Shown: in pieces, positions 26,401 to 34,770 of the stretch
Position numbering within the stretch: the stretch's first letter is position 1
Layout of the letters: every line of letters starts with the position of its first letter
Source of the DNA: DASZBX01 sp035943635
GTDB taxonomy: Bacteria; Actinomycetota; Actinomycetes; Streptomycetales; Catenulisporaceae
Direction of reading: 5' to 3'
Assembly (NCBI GenBank): GCA_035943635.1
Contig: DASZBX010000119.1
Span: 9,154-73,153 of the forward strand
Length of the DNA: 64,000 nt
The notes under the pieces: generated by a model
What the model was told of the DNA's origin: nothing
What the model saw: the letters and a program-made list of their open reading frames with translations, nothing else
Database searches by the model: none
Program-made: the position numbers and the translations under genes

Positions 26401-28729
26401 CGAACGCCTCCTGCGCGGCCAAGGCATGCCAGTTCCCGCGCACGGCCGGATGCGGCACGCGCATTCGGCTGATCCGGTAGGCGCCGAACGCTCCCGTGGC
26501 CACGGCCGCCATGGACGCGCTGTGCACCGGCGCCAACCCGCGCCGCGGTCCGCCGGCCGGTTCGGCGCTGTCGGCGCCCTGTCCGCGGCTGCCCGCGATG
26601 GTCAGCAGGGCGCCGAGCGCGCTGCCGCCCAGGGCCAGCCGGGTGGACCGCTCGCTGACCTGCCGGGCCACGCCGACCGCGTGCAGCAGCCGCCAGGCCT
26701 CGGCCAGGCCGGGTCCGCAGATCAGGTCGGCCGACCAGCTGACCGCGCCGCTCGCGCCGAGCACCGCGATGCCGACGTCGGCGGCGTGCAGGGCGGCGTC
26801 GTGGTCGGTGGACAGCAGCAGCACTCCGACGCTCTCGTCCTCGGACTGCATCCGGCGGATGTGGTCGGCCACGTGCTCGCCGGCCGGGATCACCTCGTCC
26901 GCCCAGGGCAGCAGCTCGCTCGCGCTCTCGTGTTCGGTGATGACGACCCGGTCCACCGCGCCGCGGGCCGCGTCCAGCAGCACGTCGGCCAGGGGGTGCG
27001 GGGCGCAGCCGATCCGGATCCGGCCGCGGCGGCGGCCCGCGCCGTCGGTCAGGTCCAGGGTGAGCGCGATCGGGCCGTCCACCTCGCCCGGGGCCGCGTC
27101 GGCGGCCCGGGCCAGCCGCCACTTGCCGCTGGTCCACGGGCCGGGGCCGCGCAGCCAGGCGAGTTCGTCCACGGTGGTCAGTTTCGGATCCGACGGCCCG
27201 GCGGCGGCCGCGCCCGGCAGTCCGGGAATCCCGGCAGGCTGAGTCGGATCGGGTGAATCCGCCGCGCCGACCGGTTCGGTCACGCCGGCGGGACGGTCCG
27301 CCGCCGCGGCCGCCTCGGCCTGCGGCTTCGCCGGCTGCGACGGCACGTGCCCGATCCGGCCGGGGTCCAGGTCGGCCAGGACCCGCTCGGCGATCTGCCA
27401 GACCTTCGCGTCGTCCAGCCCGGTGCCGATCGCGGCGGCCGACAGGATCCGCGGCCGGGCCGAGCAGAGCACCGTGGACTCGATCACGATCACGCTGACC
27501 CGGTCCAGTCGGCGCAGCGCGCTGGCGTCCATCGGGACCACGCCGCGCCGGGCCAGTTCCCAGCCGAGCGCGGAGGCGTAGGCCTCGCGGCCCTGCCGGG
27601 CGGCCTTGGGCATGGTCGCCAGCATCAGTTCGGCGGCCCGGCCGGGATCGCGGGTGAAGGCCAGCATGCCGCCCGCGCCGAGCAGCGCGGCCACCGCGGT
27701 CCGGTCGCCGAGCCGCTCGATCGGGCCCTCCGGGAACGGGACCGGGCGCGGGACCCGCTCGTGCGTCTCCTCCGGCAGGCCCCGGCCGTCGGCGACCAGT
27801 TCGCGCTCGCGCTTGTGCCACACGGCCTGCCGGGAGCGCACCTCGACCAGCTTGAGGAAGTGGTGCACGCTGTCCACGGCCAGCGGAGTAGGCCCCTGCG
27901 ACAGCGCGTGCAACGCGGAGGTGGACACGGCCAGCATCAGGTCGGTGTGCGTGCGGCCCAACTGCCGCTCCAGGGTGTGCCGCACCCGGGGGTAGGTCTC
28001 GGCGAACATCAGCGGGATCCGGGCGCCGGCCGGGAGCGGGCGCACCTGCATGGCCTGGCCGGCGAACGCCACGCCGAGGCCGACCAGGTCGGCCGCAAGG
28101 GTGATCGCGGCCATGGTGGCGGGGCCGTCCGCGGACGGGTGCTCGGGCTCAGCCCGGGAGAAGGTCTCCTCGGCTGTGCCGTGCTCCTCCTCGATCGACT
28201 CGACGCACTCGATCAGCAGGCCGAGATCGACCTCGTCCTCGTCGAAGGAGATCAGCACGTGCTGGGTGACCGCGTTGATCTCGGCCCAGTGCACACCCTT
28301 GATCTCGGTCAGCGCGGCGGTGACCCCGGCGGAGAGCCGCCGGTGCTGGCCGCCCTGCCCGGTCAGGCCCTTGACCTCGATGTGCGCGCGGCCGTCGCGG
28401 GCCCAGGTGCGCCGCTTGGTCCGGTGCGGGCCGACGTCGGACAGGCCGTGCACCGCCTCGGCCACGCCGCGCGGGATCCGGCCGAGCCGGGCGACCTGCG
28501 CGGCCTGGGCGCCGGCCCGGTCGACCAGTGGCGAGGCGAGCGAGCCGGCGAGGGATCCGGTGGCGGTGGCCAGGCTCCGCGTGGTCCCGAGCGTGGCCGC
28601 CGCCGCGGTCCGCACGGCGTGTGCCGGGATGCGGTTCAGCTTGAGCAACAACGCCGCGCGACCTGCCTCTCTTTTGCCGTCTCCGCAGATCACCTCAATA
28701 TACCCGGTAATCTCAAGCGGAGATGTCAT
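23489..28729 (-). CDS. CtpI-like P-type cation-transporting ATPase
   Basis: About 1746 residues, the size class of mycobacterial CtpI. An HMA-like domain is near residues 115-190 (HIEVKGLTGQGGQHRRLSAG and VTQHVLISFDEDEVDL). The C-terminal half is a complete P-type ATPase: LTGESLPVAK near 1005, phosphorylation site CFDKTGTLTEGKLKVTR near 1164, MITGDHPTTASAIAEQLG and GDGTNDAAAIRLADVGIAM near 1485, then membrane helices. The N-terminal half carries a degenerate second copy: VIVIESTVLCS where DKTGT is expected, and DAALHAADVGIAVLGASGA where GDGxND is expected. The ion is not known. The start could also be GTG 28741; neither has a clear ribosome site. Confidence 0.88.
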   Translation of the reverse strand: MTSPLEITGYIEVICGDGKREAGRAALLLKLNRIPAHAVRTAAAATLGTTRSLATATGSLAGSLASPLVDRAGAQAAQVARLGRIPRGVAEAVHGLSDVGPHRTKRRTWARDGRAHIEVKGLTGQGGQHRRLSAGVTAALTEIKGVHWAEINAVTQHVLISFDEDEVDLGLLIECVESIEEEHGTAEETFSRAEPEHPSADGPATMAAITLAADLVGLGVAFAGQAMQVRPLPAGARIPLMFAETYPRVRHTLERQLGRTHTDLMLAVSTSALHALSQGPTPLAVDSVHHFLKLVEVRSRQAVWHKRERELVADGRGLPEETHERVPRPVPFPEGPIERLGDRTAVAALLGAGGMLAFTRDPGRAAELMLATMPKAARQGREAYASALGWELARRGVVPMDASALRRLDRVSVIVIESTVLCSARPRILSAAAIGTGLDDAKVWQIAERVLADLDPGRIGHVPSQPAKPQAEAAAAADRPAGVTEPVGAADSPDPTQPAGIPGLPGAAAAGPSDPKLTTVDELAWLRGPGPWTSGKWRLARAADAAPGEVDGPIALTLDLTDGAGRRRGRIRIGCAPHPLADVLLDAARGAVDRVVITEHESASELLPWADEVIPAGEHVADHIRRMQSEDESVGVLLLSTDHDAALHAADVGIAVLGASGAVSWSADLICGPGLAEAWRLLHAVGVARQVSERSTRLALGGSALGALLTIAGSRGQGADSAEPAGGPRRGLAPVHSASMAAVATGAFGAYRISRMRVPHPAVRGNWHALAAQEAFVQLRAARKAEDETQVASPGQFASLVHVGRDTVSSLADVPLVSKLVVTPSRGATALAHAVAEELRDPLTPVLAFGAAASAVVGSGVDALLVGGVMAGNAVISGGQRLRAERALNGLLMGEQQHARVVDWSVKLLIDESAVGAAGAAGAVGAAGPFGKRGVSARGAVDELGYEESDAAGPWLAGLTTAPTRLISAALLRPGDVITLRAADVVPADVRLISADGLEVDESSLTGESLPVAKSVAATPGAELADRSCMLYEGCTVLAGTAFAVVAAVGQATEAGRAAAAAGDATGPAGMQARLAELTKITLPVAGLGGLAVTGLAAMRGAPLRQAVASGVAIAVAAVPEGLPLVATVAQLAAARRLSRHGILVRSSRTLEALGRVDTLCFDKTGTLTEGKLKVTRLASLDGEVGLSGVVGERLLRTAARACPQPDVASGRPVAHATDGAVLEAAQTNNTPDTAWQLVAELPFESNRGYSASLGTDSGRLQLAVKGAPEVMLSACTTVLSRPAGKNGSKADGEVPGPVALTPARRRAALDAIAGLAGTGLRVLAIAEANPEAESLPQLGGGGGRGAAGAVGAAGKSGVLAGVEAGAVDLAPMVKGLTLVGFVAIADTPRATAAAAIRRLNGAGVRITMITGDHPTTASAIAEQLGIVDPHKVLTGAQLDALPKKARAARIAETSVFARVSPEQKVRIVQVLQQAGHVVAMTGDGTNDAAAIRLADVGIAMAGRGSVSARNAADLVLADPDPTRIVDALLEGRALWGSVRDAVSILVGGNAGEIGFTVLGTAISGRAPLATRQLLLVNMLTDMLPALAVALAPAKPGAQGEDAAAAGDPLAAGPVAGLWGPALARDLAVRGTATAVGATLAWQTGRMTGRARRADTMGLGALVGTQLGQTLVTGWHSPLVIATGVASAAALVAIVETPGVSQFFGCTPLGPVGWAVVAGSSAAATLGAVVAPRVLDRMGVGVGEAA

Positions 28730-28880
28730 TCGCGTTAACACAGAGAATGCTCGTATGGTGAAGCATTCAGTGAGAAGCTATCGAACATATGATGAACATC
28801 CGGTTCGCGCAAGCGGGCAACTGTCGCCGACGGACGTCGGGGATATCCGATCTCTGATCTACCAGGGGATGTGAAGCACG

Positions 28881-29558
28881 ATGGCGAGCAGCACCCAGAG
28901 CCCGGCCGCAGCCGACGCGGCGGCGAAGAGCAAAGCCGCGGCCAAGCCGGCCGCGGCCAAGACGACGCAGGCCAAGGCCACTCCGCGAACCCGGACCACG
29001 CGCGCGGCGGCCGACAAGGGCACCACGGCGAATGCGGGCACGGCCACGGCCGGGGCCACGGCCGCGAATGCCGCGGCGGACGCGGCGCCGAAGCCGGGCG
29101 CCAAGCCGAAGGAGACCAAGGCCACAACCGGTCCGAAGGCTTCCGCTGCCGGTTCTGACACCACATCCGGTGCCAAGAGCAGCCCGAAGGCCGACACCAA
29201 GGCCGGCGCCAAGCCCGGCTCCGGCCACGTGGTCACAGTCACCATCCCGATCACGGTCGACCAGCTCGTCGCCGCGACCGTCACCGTGGTGAAGCTGCCG
29301 ACGGCCGTGGTGCGCCGGGTGGTGTCGACCAAGCGCGGCCTGCCGGTCTACCTGGGCATCGGCGGGCTGGCCGTGGCCGGCGTGGCGGAGTGGCCGGTGG
29401 CCGCGGCTGCCGGGGTCGGGTACGCCGCGCTGCGCCGGTGGGGTCCGCTGCGTCCCGGGTCGGCGCCCGCCGAGGGTACGGCCGACAAGCCGAAGTCCGG
29501 CGCCGCTCCGGAAGCCGAGCAGGTCACGATCGTGGACGAGGGCGAAACGGCGAGCTGA
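28881..29558 (+). CDS. Histone-H1-like tail fused to a membrane helix
   Basis: 225 residues. Residues 1-115 are almost only Ala, Lys, Thr, Pro and Gly (for example KSKAAAKPAAAKTTQAKATP), like eukaryotic H1 or actinobacterial nucleoid-protein tails. Residues about 118-145 form a beta/helix segment (HVVTVTIPITVDQLVAATVT). A hydrophobic region follows at about 155-185 (VYLGIGGLAVAGVAEWPVAA), then an acidic tail. It is divergent from the CtpI-like ATPase with 150 bases between, and shares that promoter region. It may tether DNA or a polyanion to the membrane, but this is speculation; no family name is recognised. Confidence 0.7.
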   Translation: MASSTQSPAAADAAAKSKAAAKPAAAKTTQAKATPRTRTTRAAADKGTTANAGTATAGATAANAAADAAPKPGAKPKETKATTGPKASAAGSDTTSGAKSSPKADTKAGAKPGSGHVVTVTIPITVDQLVAATVTVVKLPTAVVRRVVSTKRGLPVYLGIGGLAVAGVAEWPVAAAAGVGYAALRRWGPLRPGSAPAEGTADKPKSGAAPEAEQVTIVDEGETAS

Positions 29559-29625
29559 CCGGATCGGCCGGGCGAGGGGCTGCCGCTGCGCGCCTCGAAC
29601 GGTCCAACCGGTTCCACCGCTCGGC

Positions 29626-30072
29626 TCAAACTGTTGGGTCCACTGGAGTGACAGGCGACTCGGGCTGGACCGGCGCGGTCGGGCCGGGCTGCGGCGGCCG
29701 GGGCGGGTAGGGCGACTGGCCGCGCAGCGTGTCTATGCCGGCGCGGTACTGCTCCGCGGTGATCTCGCCGCGGGAGAAGCGTCCGGCCAGGGTCGCCTCG
29801 GCCTGGAGCTGGTGCGGCGCGGGGCCCGGGCCGCCGGGGCCCCAGCCGGGCCAGGGGCCGCCGGGCATCGGTCCGCGACCGCCCGAGTAGCCGGCGCCGC
29901 CTCGGGCCATGCGGCCCCAGGAGCGGGAGCGGCGGCGCAGACCGAGCAGGAAGAGCACCGCGGCCACGGCCAGGATCCACAGCGCGATCGAGTCCATCAC
30001 CGCCAGCCAGCCTGTTCCGCCGCCACCGCCGGCGAAGCGGCCTGGACCGCATCCCATGCCACACCGATTCAT
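29626..30072 (-). CDS. SHOCT-domain small membrane protein
   Basis: 148 residues. One membrane helix near residues 22-48 (VMDSIALWILAVAAVLFLLG) is followed by a basic Arg-rich stretch, a Gly/Pro/Trp-rich linker and the short SHOCT motif LAGRFSRGEITAEQYRAGID at the C-terminal side, then a Pro-rich end. SHOCT motifs are short C-terminal oligomerisation modules (family knowledge). ATG 30072 has AGGAGG eight bases upstream, which rules out the longer frame to 30204. The gene ends convergently 67 bases from the histone-like protein. Confidence 0.82.
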   Translation of the reverse strand: MNRCGMGCGPGRFAGGGGGTGWLAVMDSIALWILAVAAVLFLLGLRRRSRSWGRMARGGAGYSGGRGPMPGGPWPGWGPGGPGPAPHQLQAEATLAGRFSRGEITAEQYRAGIDTLRGQSPYPPRPPQPGPTAPVQPESPVTPVDPTV

Positions 30073-30556
30073 TGCTGAGCCTCCTGTGTACTGATGGCCG
30101 TGAGTACTGTTCACGCACTGCGCGTGAATTGCTCGGACCCTGAGTGTGAGCTCAGACACTGAAAACCAGCTGAGATCGTCGGACCGGGGCCGAAGAACCG
30201 GCACCGGAGGTGGTCCGTCATCGACGAAGTGTTATGACGTTTCGCGTCCCGGCGGCCTTTTCCCGGTATCTTTGGCCTGGTTTGCGAGGTTGCGAATACT
30301 TCGTTCCGCACGTGCATTTGCATAGTTGCGGTGATGCGCTTGCACGGTGCCCGGGGCTAGATTCTGTGGTGGTGGCGCGTCAACTAGACGTGGTTCGCCG
30401 GTTCGTTCGACTGTGACCAGCGCCTGGGGCCCGATGGGGAGGGGCTTCCAAGGTTCGGCCCCCGTGGCCGGTCACTGTCTGTAACGATCCGACTGATCAC
30501 GCTGGCCGCCCACGGTCGTCGCCGCCGGGCCCGCGGCGGCGTCGACCGGACGCTTT
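30073..30556. other. Gene-free stretch upstream of the SHOCT gene
   Basis: The first 150 bases should hold the leftward promoter of the SHOCT gene. The stretch 30225-30340 is less GC-rich than its surroundings. No gene with start signal and no RNA gene was recognised. A strong hairpin closes the region on the right. Confidence 0.4.
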
Positions 30557-30603
30557 CGGCCCCCTGGATGGATCTCCGGCGTGCGAGACCATCCAGGGGG
30601 CCG
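30557..30603 (-). terminator. 15-bp hairpin after the fumarase/oxygenase operon
   Basis: Perfect arms CGGCCCCCTGGATGG (30557-30571) and its complement (30589-30603) with a 17-base loop, 40 bases after the stop of the MpaB-type gene. It probably ends the leftward operon. Confidence 0.75.
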
Positions 30604-30642
30604 TTGTCATGCGCCCATTGCATCTGCGGGTCGGGGAAATCC

Positions 30643-31641
30643 TCACGCGGGCTCGGAATCCAGGCTCTCGACGCCGCGCGGCACCGCCGTCGGCTGCCCG
30701 GGCACCGCCGGCTCGACCTCCTCGGGCAGCGGCACGCCCGCGATCCGCAGCCGGGCCGCCGCGGCGATCTCCGAGGGGCCGCAGGCCCAGGCGAGCAGGC
30801 CGCTGAGCGCGAACACGGCCGGACGGTCCAGGCCGAGCCGGACCACCGACGGCCGCAGCACCCCCAACTCCGCCCGAGCCCAGCCCGGGAGCAGGCCGAT
30901 CCCGCCGTTCATCAGCACTTTCGTCGCCGCGATCTCCTGCGGGTTGCGGCCGAAGCCGCGCAGGAACTCCAGCGCGTCCAGCGCGGCCGGGGTCGGTCGC
31001 AGCTGCGGCCGCATGCGGTGCAGGTAGTCCTCGGCGGCGGCCGCGCTGCGGGGCGGGTCGGCCGCGCCGAGCCGCTCGGCGAAGACGGCGACCTCGGCGT
31101 AGTAGCGGTCGCACTCCGAGCGCGTCATCCGGTCGCCGCCGTAGGCCTGGTATCCGGCCAGGAAGCACCAGGTCTCGGCCGTGTGCACCCAGGTGAGCAG
31201 CTCCGGGTCGTCCGCGCGGTACGGCCGGCCGCCGGGCGCGACGCCGTTGACGTAGCCGTGGATCCGGCGCACCTTGGCGAACGCGGCCTCGGCCTGCTCG
31301 GTCGGGCCGAAGGTGGTCACCGTGACGTAGCGGGCGGTCCGGTTGAGCCGGCCGACCGGGTCGGTGCGGTAGTCGGAGTGCTGGTCGACGCCCGCCATGG
31401 CCAGCGGGTGCAGGGACTGGAGCATCAGCGCGGCGAAACCGCCGGTCAGCATGCCGGCCGGGTGCGAGTGCACCCGCCAGGCCATGCTGTCCGGGCCGAC
31501 CAGGCCCGGGTCGCCGACCGGCTCCCGGTAGCGCTCCAGGTGCATGTCGCCGCCGTGCACGACCTCCATGACCTCGTCGCGGATCCGGGTGCGCACGGGC
31601 CTGATGGCGCGGGCCGGCAGGAAGGGCAGCAGAGCGACCAT
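30643..31641 (-). CDS. DUF2236 / MpaB-family oxygenase-like protein
   Basis: 332 residues. DUF2236 signatures: DSMAWRVHSHPAGMLTGGFA, LMLQSLHPLAMAGVDQHSDY, the DPVGRLNRTARYVTVTTFGP block and the helix HGYVNGVAPGGRPYRADDPE ending LLTWVHTAETWCFL. Conserved His and Asp residues in these blocks are the supposed haem/metal site of the family; related latex-clearing proteins are haem oxygenases. Here the substrate is unknown. ATG 31641 is two bases past the fumarase stop, so the genes are co-translated, but no metabolic link is obvious. Confidence 0.85.
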   Translation of the reverse strand: MVALLPFLPARAIRPVRTRIRDEVMEVVHGGDMHLERYREPVGDPGLVGPDSMAWRVHSHPAGMLTGGFAALMLQSLHPLAMAGVDQHSDYRTDPVGRLNRTARYVTVTTFGPTEQAEAAFAKVRRIHGYVNGVAPGGRPYRADDPELLTWVHTAETWCFLAGYQAYGGDRMTRSECDRYYAEVAVFAERLGAADPPRSAAAAEDYLHRMRPQLRPTPAALDALEFLRGFGRNPQEIAATKVLMNGGIGLLPGWARAELGVLRPSVVRLGLDRPAVFALSGLLAWACGPSEIAAAARLRIAGVPLPEEVEPAVPGQPTAVPRGVESLDSEPA

Positions 31642-31643
31642 GA

Positions 31644-33035
31644 TCAGCTCTTCGTCATCCGCAGTACGTCCAGCATCTCGTCCAACCGTTCCCTGGTGAT
31701 CGTGCCGTCGTCGACGTGGCCGCGTTCGAGCACCACCTCGCGGATGGTCTTGTGCTCGGCCAGCGACTGTTTGGCGATCTTCGCGGCCTCCTCGTAGCCC
31801 AGGGCCAGGGCCAGCGGGGTGACGATCGAGGCGGAAGACTCGGCGTTCTCGCGCAGGTGCTCGCGGTTCGCGGTGATCCCGGCCACGCAGCGGTCGGCCA
31901 GCAGCCGGGTCACGTTGGCCAGCAGCCGGATCGATTCGAGCAGGTTGCGGGCCAGCATCGGCATCATCACGTTCAGCTCGAACTCCCCGCTGGCGCAGCC
32001 GAACGCGATCGCCGCGTCGTTGCCGATCACCTGGGCGCAAACCATCCGGACCGCCTCGGGCAGCACCGGGTTGACCTTGCCGGGCATGATCGAGGAGCCC
32101 GGCTGCAGGTCCGGCAGGGTGATCTCGCCGAGTCCGGCCCGCGGCCCGGAGCCCATCCAGCGCAGGTCCCCGCAGATCTTGAGCAGCGAGCCGGCCAGCA
32201 CCTTGAGCTGGCCGGAGCACTCGGCCAGGGCGTCGCGGGCGCCCTGGGCCTCGAAGTGGTCGGCCGCCTCGGTGAACGGCAGCCCGGTGCCGTCGGCCAG
32301 CTCCCGGACGACCGCGGCGGCGAATCCGGGCGGGGTGTTGATCCCGGTGCCGACCGCGGTGCCGCCGAGCGGGAGTTCGGCCAGCCGGGGCAGGGTCGAC
32401 TCCAGCCGGGCCACGCCGCGGCGGACCTGGGCCGCGTAGCCGCCGAACTCCTGGCCGAGGGTGACCGGGGTGGCGTCCATCAGGTGGGTGCGGCCGGCCT
32501 TGACCACCTCGGCGAACTCCCCGGCCTTGGCCGACAGGGCCGCGGCCAGGTGGTTCAGGGCCGGGATCAGGTCGCCGGTGACGGCGGTCGCGGCGGCCAC
32601 GTGGATCGAGGTGGGGAAGACGTCGTTCGAGCTCTGCGAGGCGTTGACGTGGTCGTTCGGGTGCACCGGGCGGCCGAGCCGTTCGGCCGCGAGGGTGGCT
32701 AGCACCTCGTTGGCGTTCATGTTCGAGGAGGTGCCCGAGCCGGTCTGGAACACGTCCACCGGGAAGTGCCCGTCCCAGTCGCCCTCGGCCACCTCGGCCG
32801 CGGCCGCGGCGATCGCGCCGCCGAGTTCGGGGTCGAGCACGCCGAGCTCGACGTTCACGGTCGCGGCGGCCTGTTTGACCAGGGCCAGGGCGCGGATGTG
32901 GGACCGCTCCAGGCGGACCCCGGAGATCGGGAAGTTGTGCACCGCGCGCTGGGTCTGGGCCTGCCATTTGGCGTCCGCGGGAACCCGCACCTCGCCCATC
33001 GAGTCGTGCTCGATCCGGTCAGCCGAGTCGGCCAT
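31644..33035 (-). CDS. fumC: Class II fumarate hydratase
   Basis: Reversibly hydrates fumarate to malate in the citric acid cycle. It has 463 residues, the normal length. Visible: TGSGTSSNMNANEVLATLAA near residue 100, HPNDHVNASQSSNDVFPTSI near 130, GGTAVGTGINTPPGF, and the superfamily signature GSSIMPGKVNPVLPEA near 317 with the catalytic Ser loop. ATG 33035 is chosen over the in-frame 33071 because homology begins there and a purine-rich ribosome site (AAAGG) precedes it. An MpaB-type gene follows in the same operon. Confidence 0.93.
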   Translation of the reverse strand: MADSADRIEHDSMGEVRVPADAKWQAQTQRAVHNFPISGVRLERSHIRALALVKQAAATVNVELGVLDPELGGAIAAAAAEVAEGDWDGHFPVDVFQTGSGTSSNMNANEVLATLAAERLGRPVHPNDHVNASQSSNDVFPTSIHVAAATAVTGDLIPALNHLAAALSAKAGEFAEVVKAGRTHLMDATPVTLGQEFGGYAAQVRRGVARLESTLPRLAELPLGGTAVGTGINTPPGFAAAVVRELADGTGLPFTEAADHFEAQGARDALAECSGQLKVLAGSLLKICGDLRWMGSGPRAGLGEITLPDLQPGSSIMPGKVNPVLPEAVRMVCAQVIGNDAAIAFGCASGEFELNVMMPMLARNLLESIRLLANVTRLLADRCVAGITANREHLRENAESSASIVTPLALALGYEEAAKIAKQSLAEHKTIREVVLERGHVDDGTITRERLDEMLDVLRMTKS

Positions 33036-33194
33036 GCTCCACCACCTTTCGACGCTCTGCGTTTCCATCATCGCGCATGCGGGCTGGCGAAGGCGGGTGG
33101 GGGCCGGTCCGGAACAGGCTGGAACGGCCGCCCGACCCGGCGGTTCGCGGGTTCGCCGCGGTCGCGTGGATCAACCGGGCGGCCAGTCCGGCGG

Positions 33195-34571
33195 CTAGTC
33201 CAGCGGCAGGTCCAGCAGCGCGTTCTCGAGCAGTTCGGGCATGGCCGGGTGGATCCAGTACTGGCCGCGGGCCATGGTGCGCGCGTCCAGGCCGAAGGTG
33301 ATCGCCTGGATCAGCGGCTGGATCAGGGTGGGCGCCTGCGGGCCGATGATGTGCGCGCCGAGCAGGCGGCCGGTGCCGGGCTCGGCCAAAATCTTGGCGA
33401 AGCCGGCCGGTTCGTTCATCGCCCAGCCGTACGCGATCGAGCCGTACTGGCAGCGGCCGGTGACGAAGGTCACGCCGTCCGCCCTGGCCCGCTGCTCGGT
33501 CAGGCCGACCGAGGCGATCTGCGGCGAGGTGAAGACCGCGTGCGGGACGAAGCGGTGGTCGGCGGCCTGGAGCTGGTCCGGGTTGAGCAGGTTGTGCTGC
33601 ACGATCCGCGCCTCGTGGTTGGCCACGTGCTTGAGCTGGTACTCGGAGCTGACGTCGCCGAGCGCCCAGACGCCCGGGGCGGTGGTGCGCTGGAACTCGT
33701 CGACCACGATGCGGCCGTCCGGATGGACCCGGACCCCGGCGGCGGGCAGGTTCAGCAGGTCGCCGTTGGGTCTGCGGCCGACCGCGACCAGGAGGTGGTC
33801 GGCGTCGACGGTCTCGACGCCGTCCGGGCCGTCCAGGTGCAGCCGCACGCCCTCGGGGGTGCGTTCGGCCAGGGCCGCCCGGCGGTTCAGGCGCACGTCC
33901 CACTTCTCGGCGGCGAGCCCGGTGAAGAACGCGGAGACCTCCTCGTCCTGGGCGCGCAGCAGGCCGCCGGAGCGGGCCACCACGGTGACCTTGGTGCCGA
34001 GCGAGGAGAAGACGTGCGCGAACTCGGACGCGATGAACCCGGAACCGAGGATGATCAGCCGCTGCGGCAGCTCGTCCAGCCGCATCGCGTCCTCGTTGGT
34101 CAGGTATCCGGTCTCGGCCAGGCCGGGCAGGTCCGGCAGGATCGGGCGGGAGCCGGTGGCGATCACGATCCGGTCGGCGGTGATCTGCTCGTCGCCGACG
34201 GCCAGCGCGCCGGGACCGGTGAACGCGGCCTGGCCGGGGAAGAAGGTCAGGTTCGCGGTGCCCTCGGCCCGGTAGCGCAGGCCGCTCTCCGAGATCGGGT
34301 CGATCCGGCCGAACACCCGGTCCCGGATCTGCGGCCAGTGCACGGCCGTGGTCTGCTGCTCCAGGCCGAACCCGGCCGCGTGGGCGGGGCCGGCGGCCAG
34401 GTCGGCGGTGTGCACGAACATCTTGGTGGGGATGCAGCCGACGTTCAGGCAGGTGCCGCCGAAGTGCACCTTCAGGTCGTCCAGCAGGGCCACCCGCAGG
34501 TGGCCGAACCGCTGGTCGACGATCGAGTTGGCCGAGCCGCTGCCGAGGATCGCGAGATCGAAGTGAGCCAT
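33195..34571 (-). CDS. mtr: Mycothione reductase
   Basis: NADPH-dependent flavoenzyme that reduces mycothiol disulfide, the actinobacterial counterpart of glutathione reductase. It has 458 residues, as for characterised Mtr. FAD motif LAILGSGSANSIVD at residues 7-20, where the Asn-rich GSGSAN is typical of Mtr; redox pair GGTCLNVGCIPTK with Cys 41 and 46; NAD region ILGSGFIASEFAHVFSSLG; and C-terminal HxxxxE site IHPAMPELLENAL. Its presence supports an actinobacterial host. It stands alone between fumC and pstB, each separated by more than 150 bases. Confidence 0.94.
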   Translation of the reverse strand: MAHFDLAILGSGSANSIVDQRFGHLRVALLDDLKVHFGGTCLNVGCIPTKMFVHTADLAAGPAHAAGFGLEQQTTAVHWPQIRDRVFGRIDPISESGLRYRAEGTANLTFFPGQAAFTGPGALAVGDEQITADRIVIATGSRPILPDLPGLAETGYLTNEDAMRLDELPQRLIILGSGFIASEFAHVFSSLGTKVTVVARSGGLLRAQDEEVSAFFTGLAAEKWDVRLNRRAALAERTPEGVRLHLDGPDGVETVDADHLLVAVGRRPNGDLLNLPAAGVRVHPDGRIVVDEFQRTTAPGVWALGDVSSEYQLKHVANHEARIVQHNLLNPDQLQAADHRFVPHAVFTSPQIASVGLTEQRARADGVTFVTGRCQYGSIAYGWAMNEPAGFAKILAEPGTGRLLGAHIIGPQAPTLIQPLIQAITFGLDARTMARGQYWIHPAMPELLENALLDLPLD

Positions 34572-34685
34572 CCGCCCAGCCTGCCAGCTCGGCCGCGGCG
34601 AATCCAGCGGGGGCCGGGCGAACAGTCGGCGAAGGTCTCGGCGGGCGCAGGCGCGGCGGGCGGCGGGCGGCGGGCGGGGCCGGGA

Positions 34686-34722
34686 CCCCGGCCGGCCCAG
34701 TGCTCAGGTGGGCCGGCCGGGG
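34686..34722 (-). terminator. 14-bp hairpin ending the pst cluster
   Basis: Perfect arms CCCCGGCCGGCCCA (34686-34699) and TGGGCCGGCCGGGG (34709-34722) with a 9-base loop, 49 bases after the pstB stop. It probably closes the 15-kb leftward cluster. Confidence 0.75.
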
Positions 34723-34770
34723 CAGCGCGGGGGTGCGGGGCCCGCGCGGTCTGGTGGTCTGGCCGCGGCT

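Noticed and set aside
30073..30556. tRNA or small RNA gene
   Set aside because: No cloverleaf, conserved TPsiC-type sequence or paired promoter and terminator could be found in the gap.
30643..32967. 774-aa fused protein over the fumarase gene
   Set aside because: The N-terminal part is the shadow of fumC; the MpaB-type gene starts at 31641, two bases after the fumC stop.
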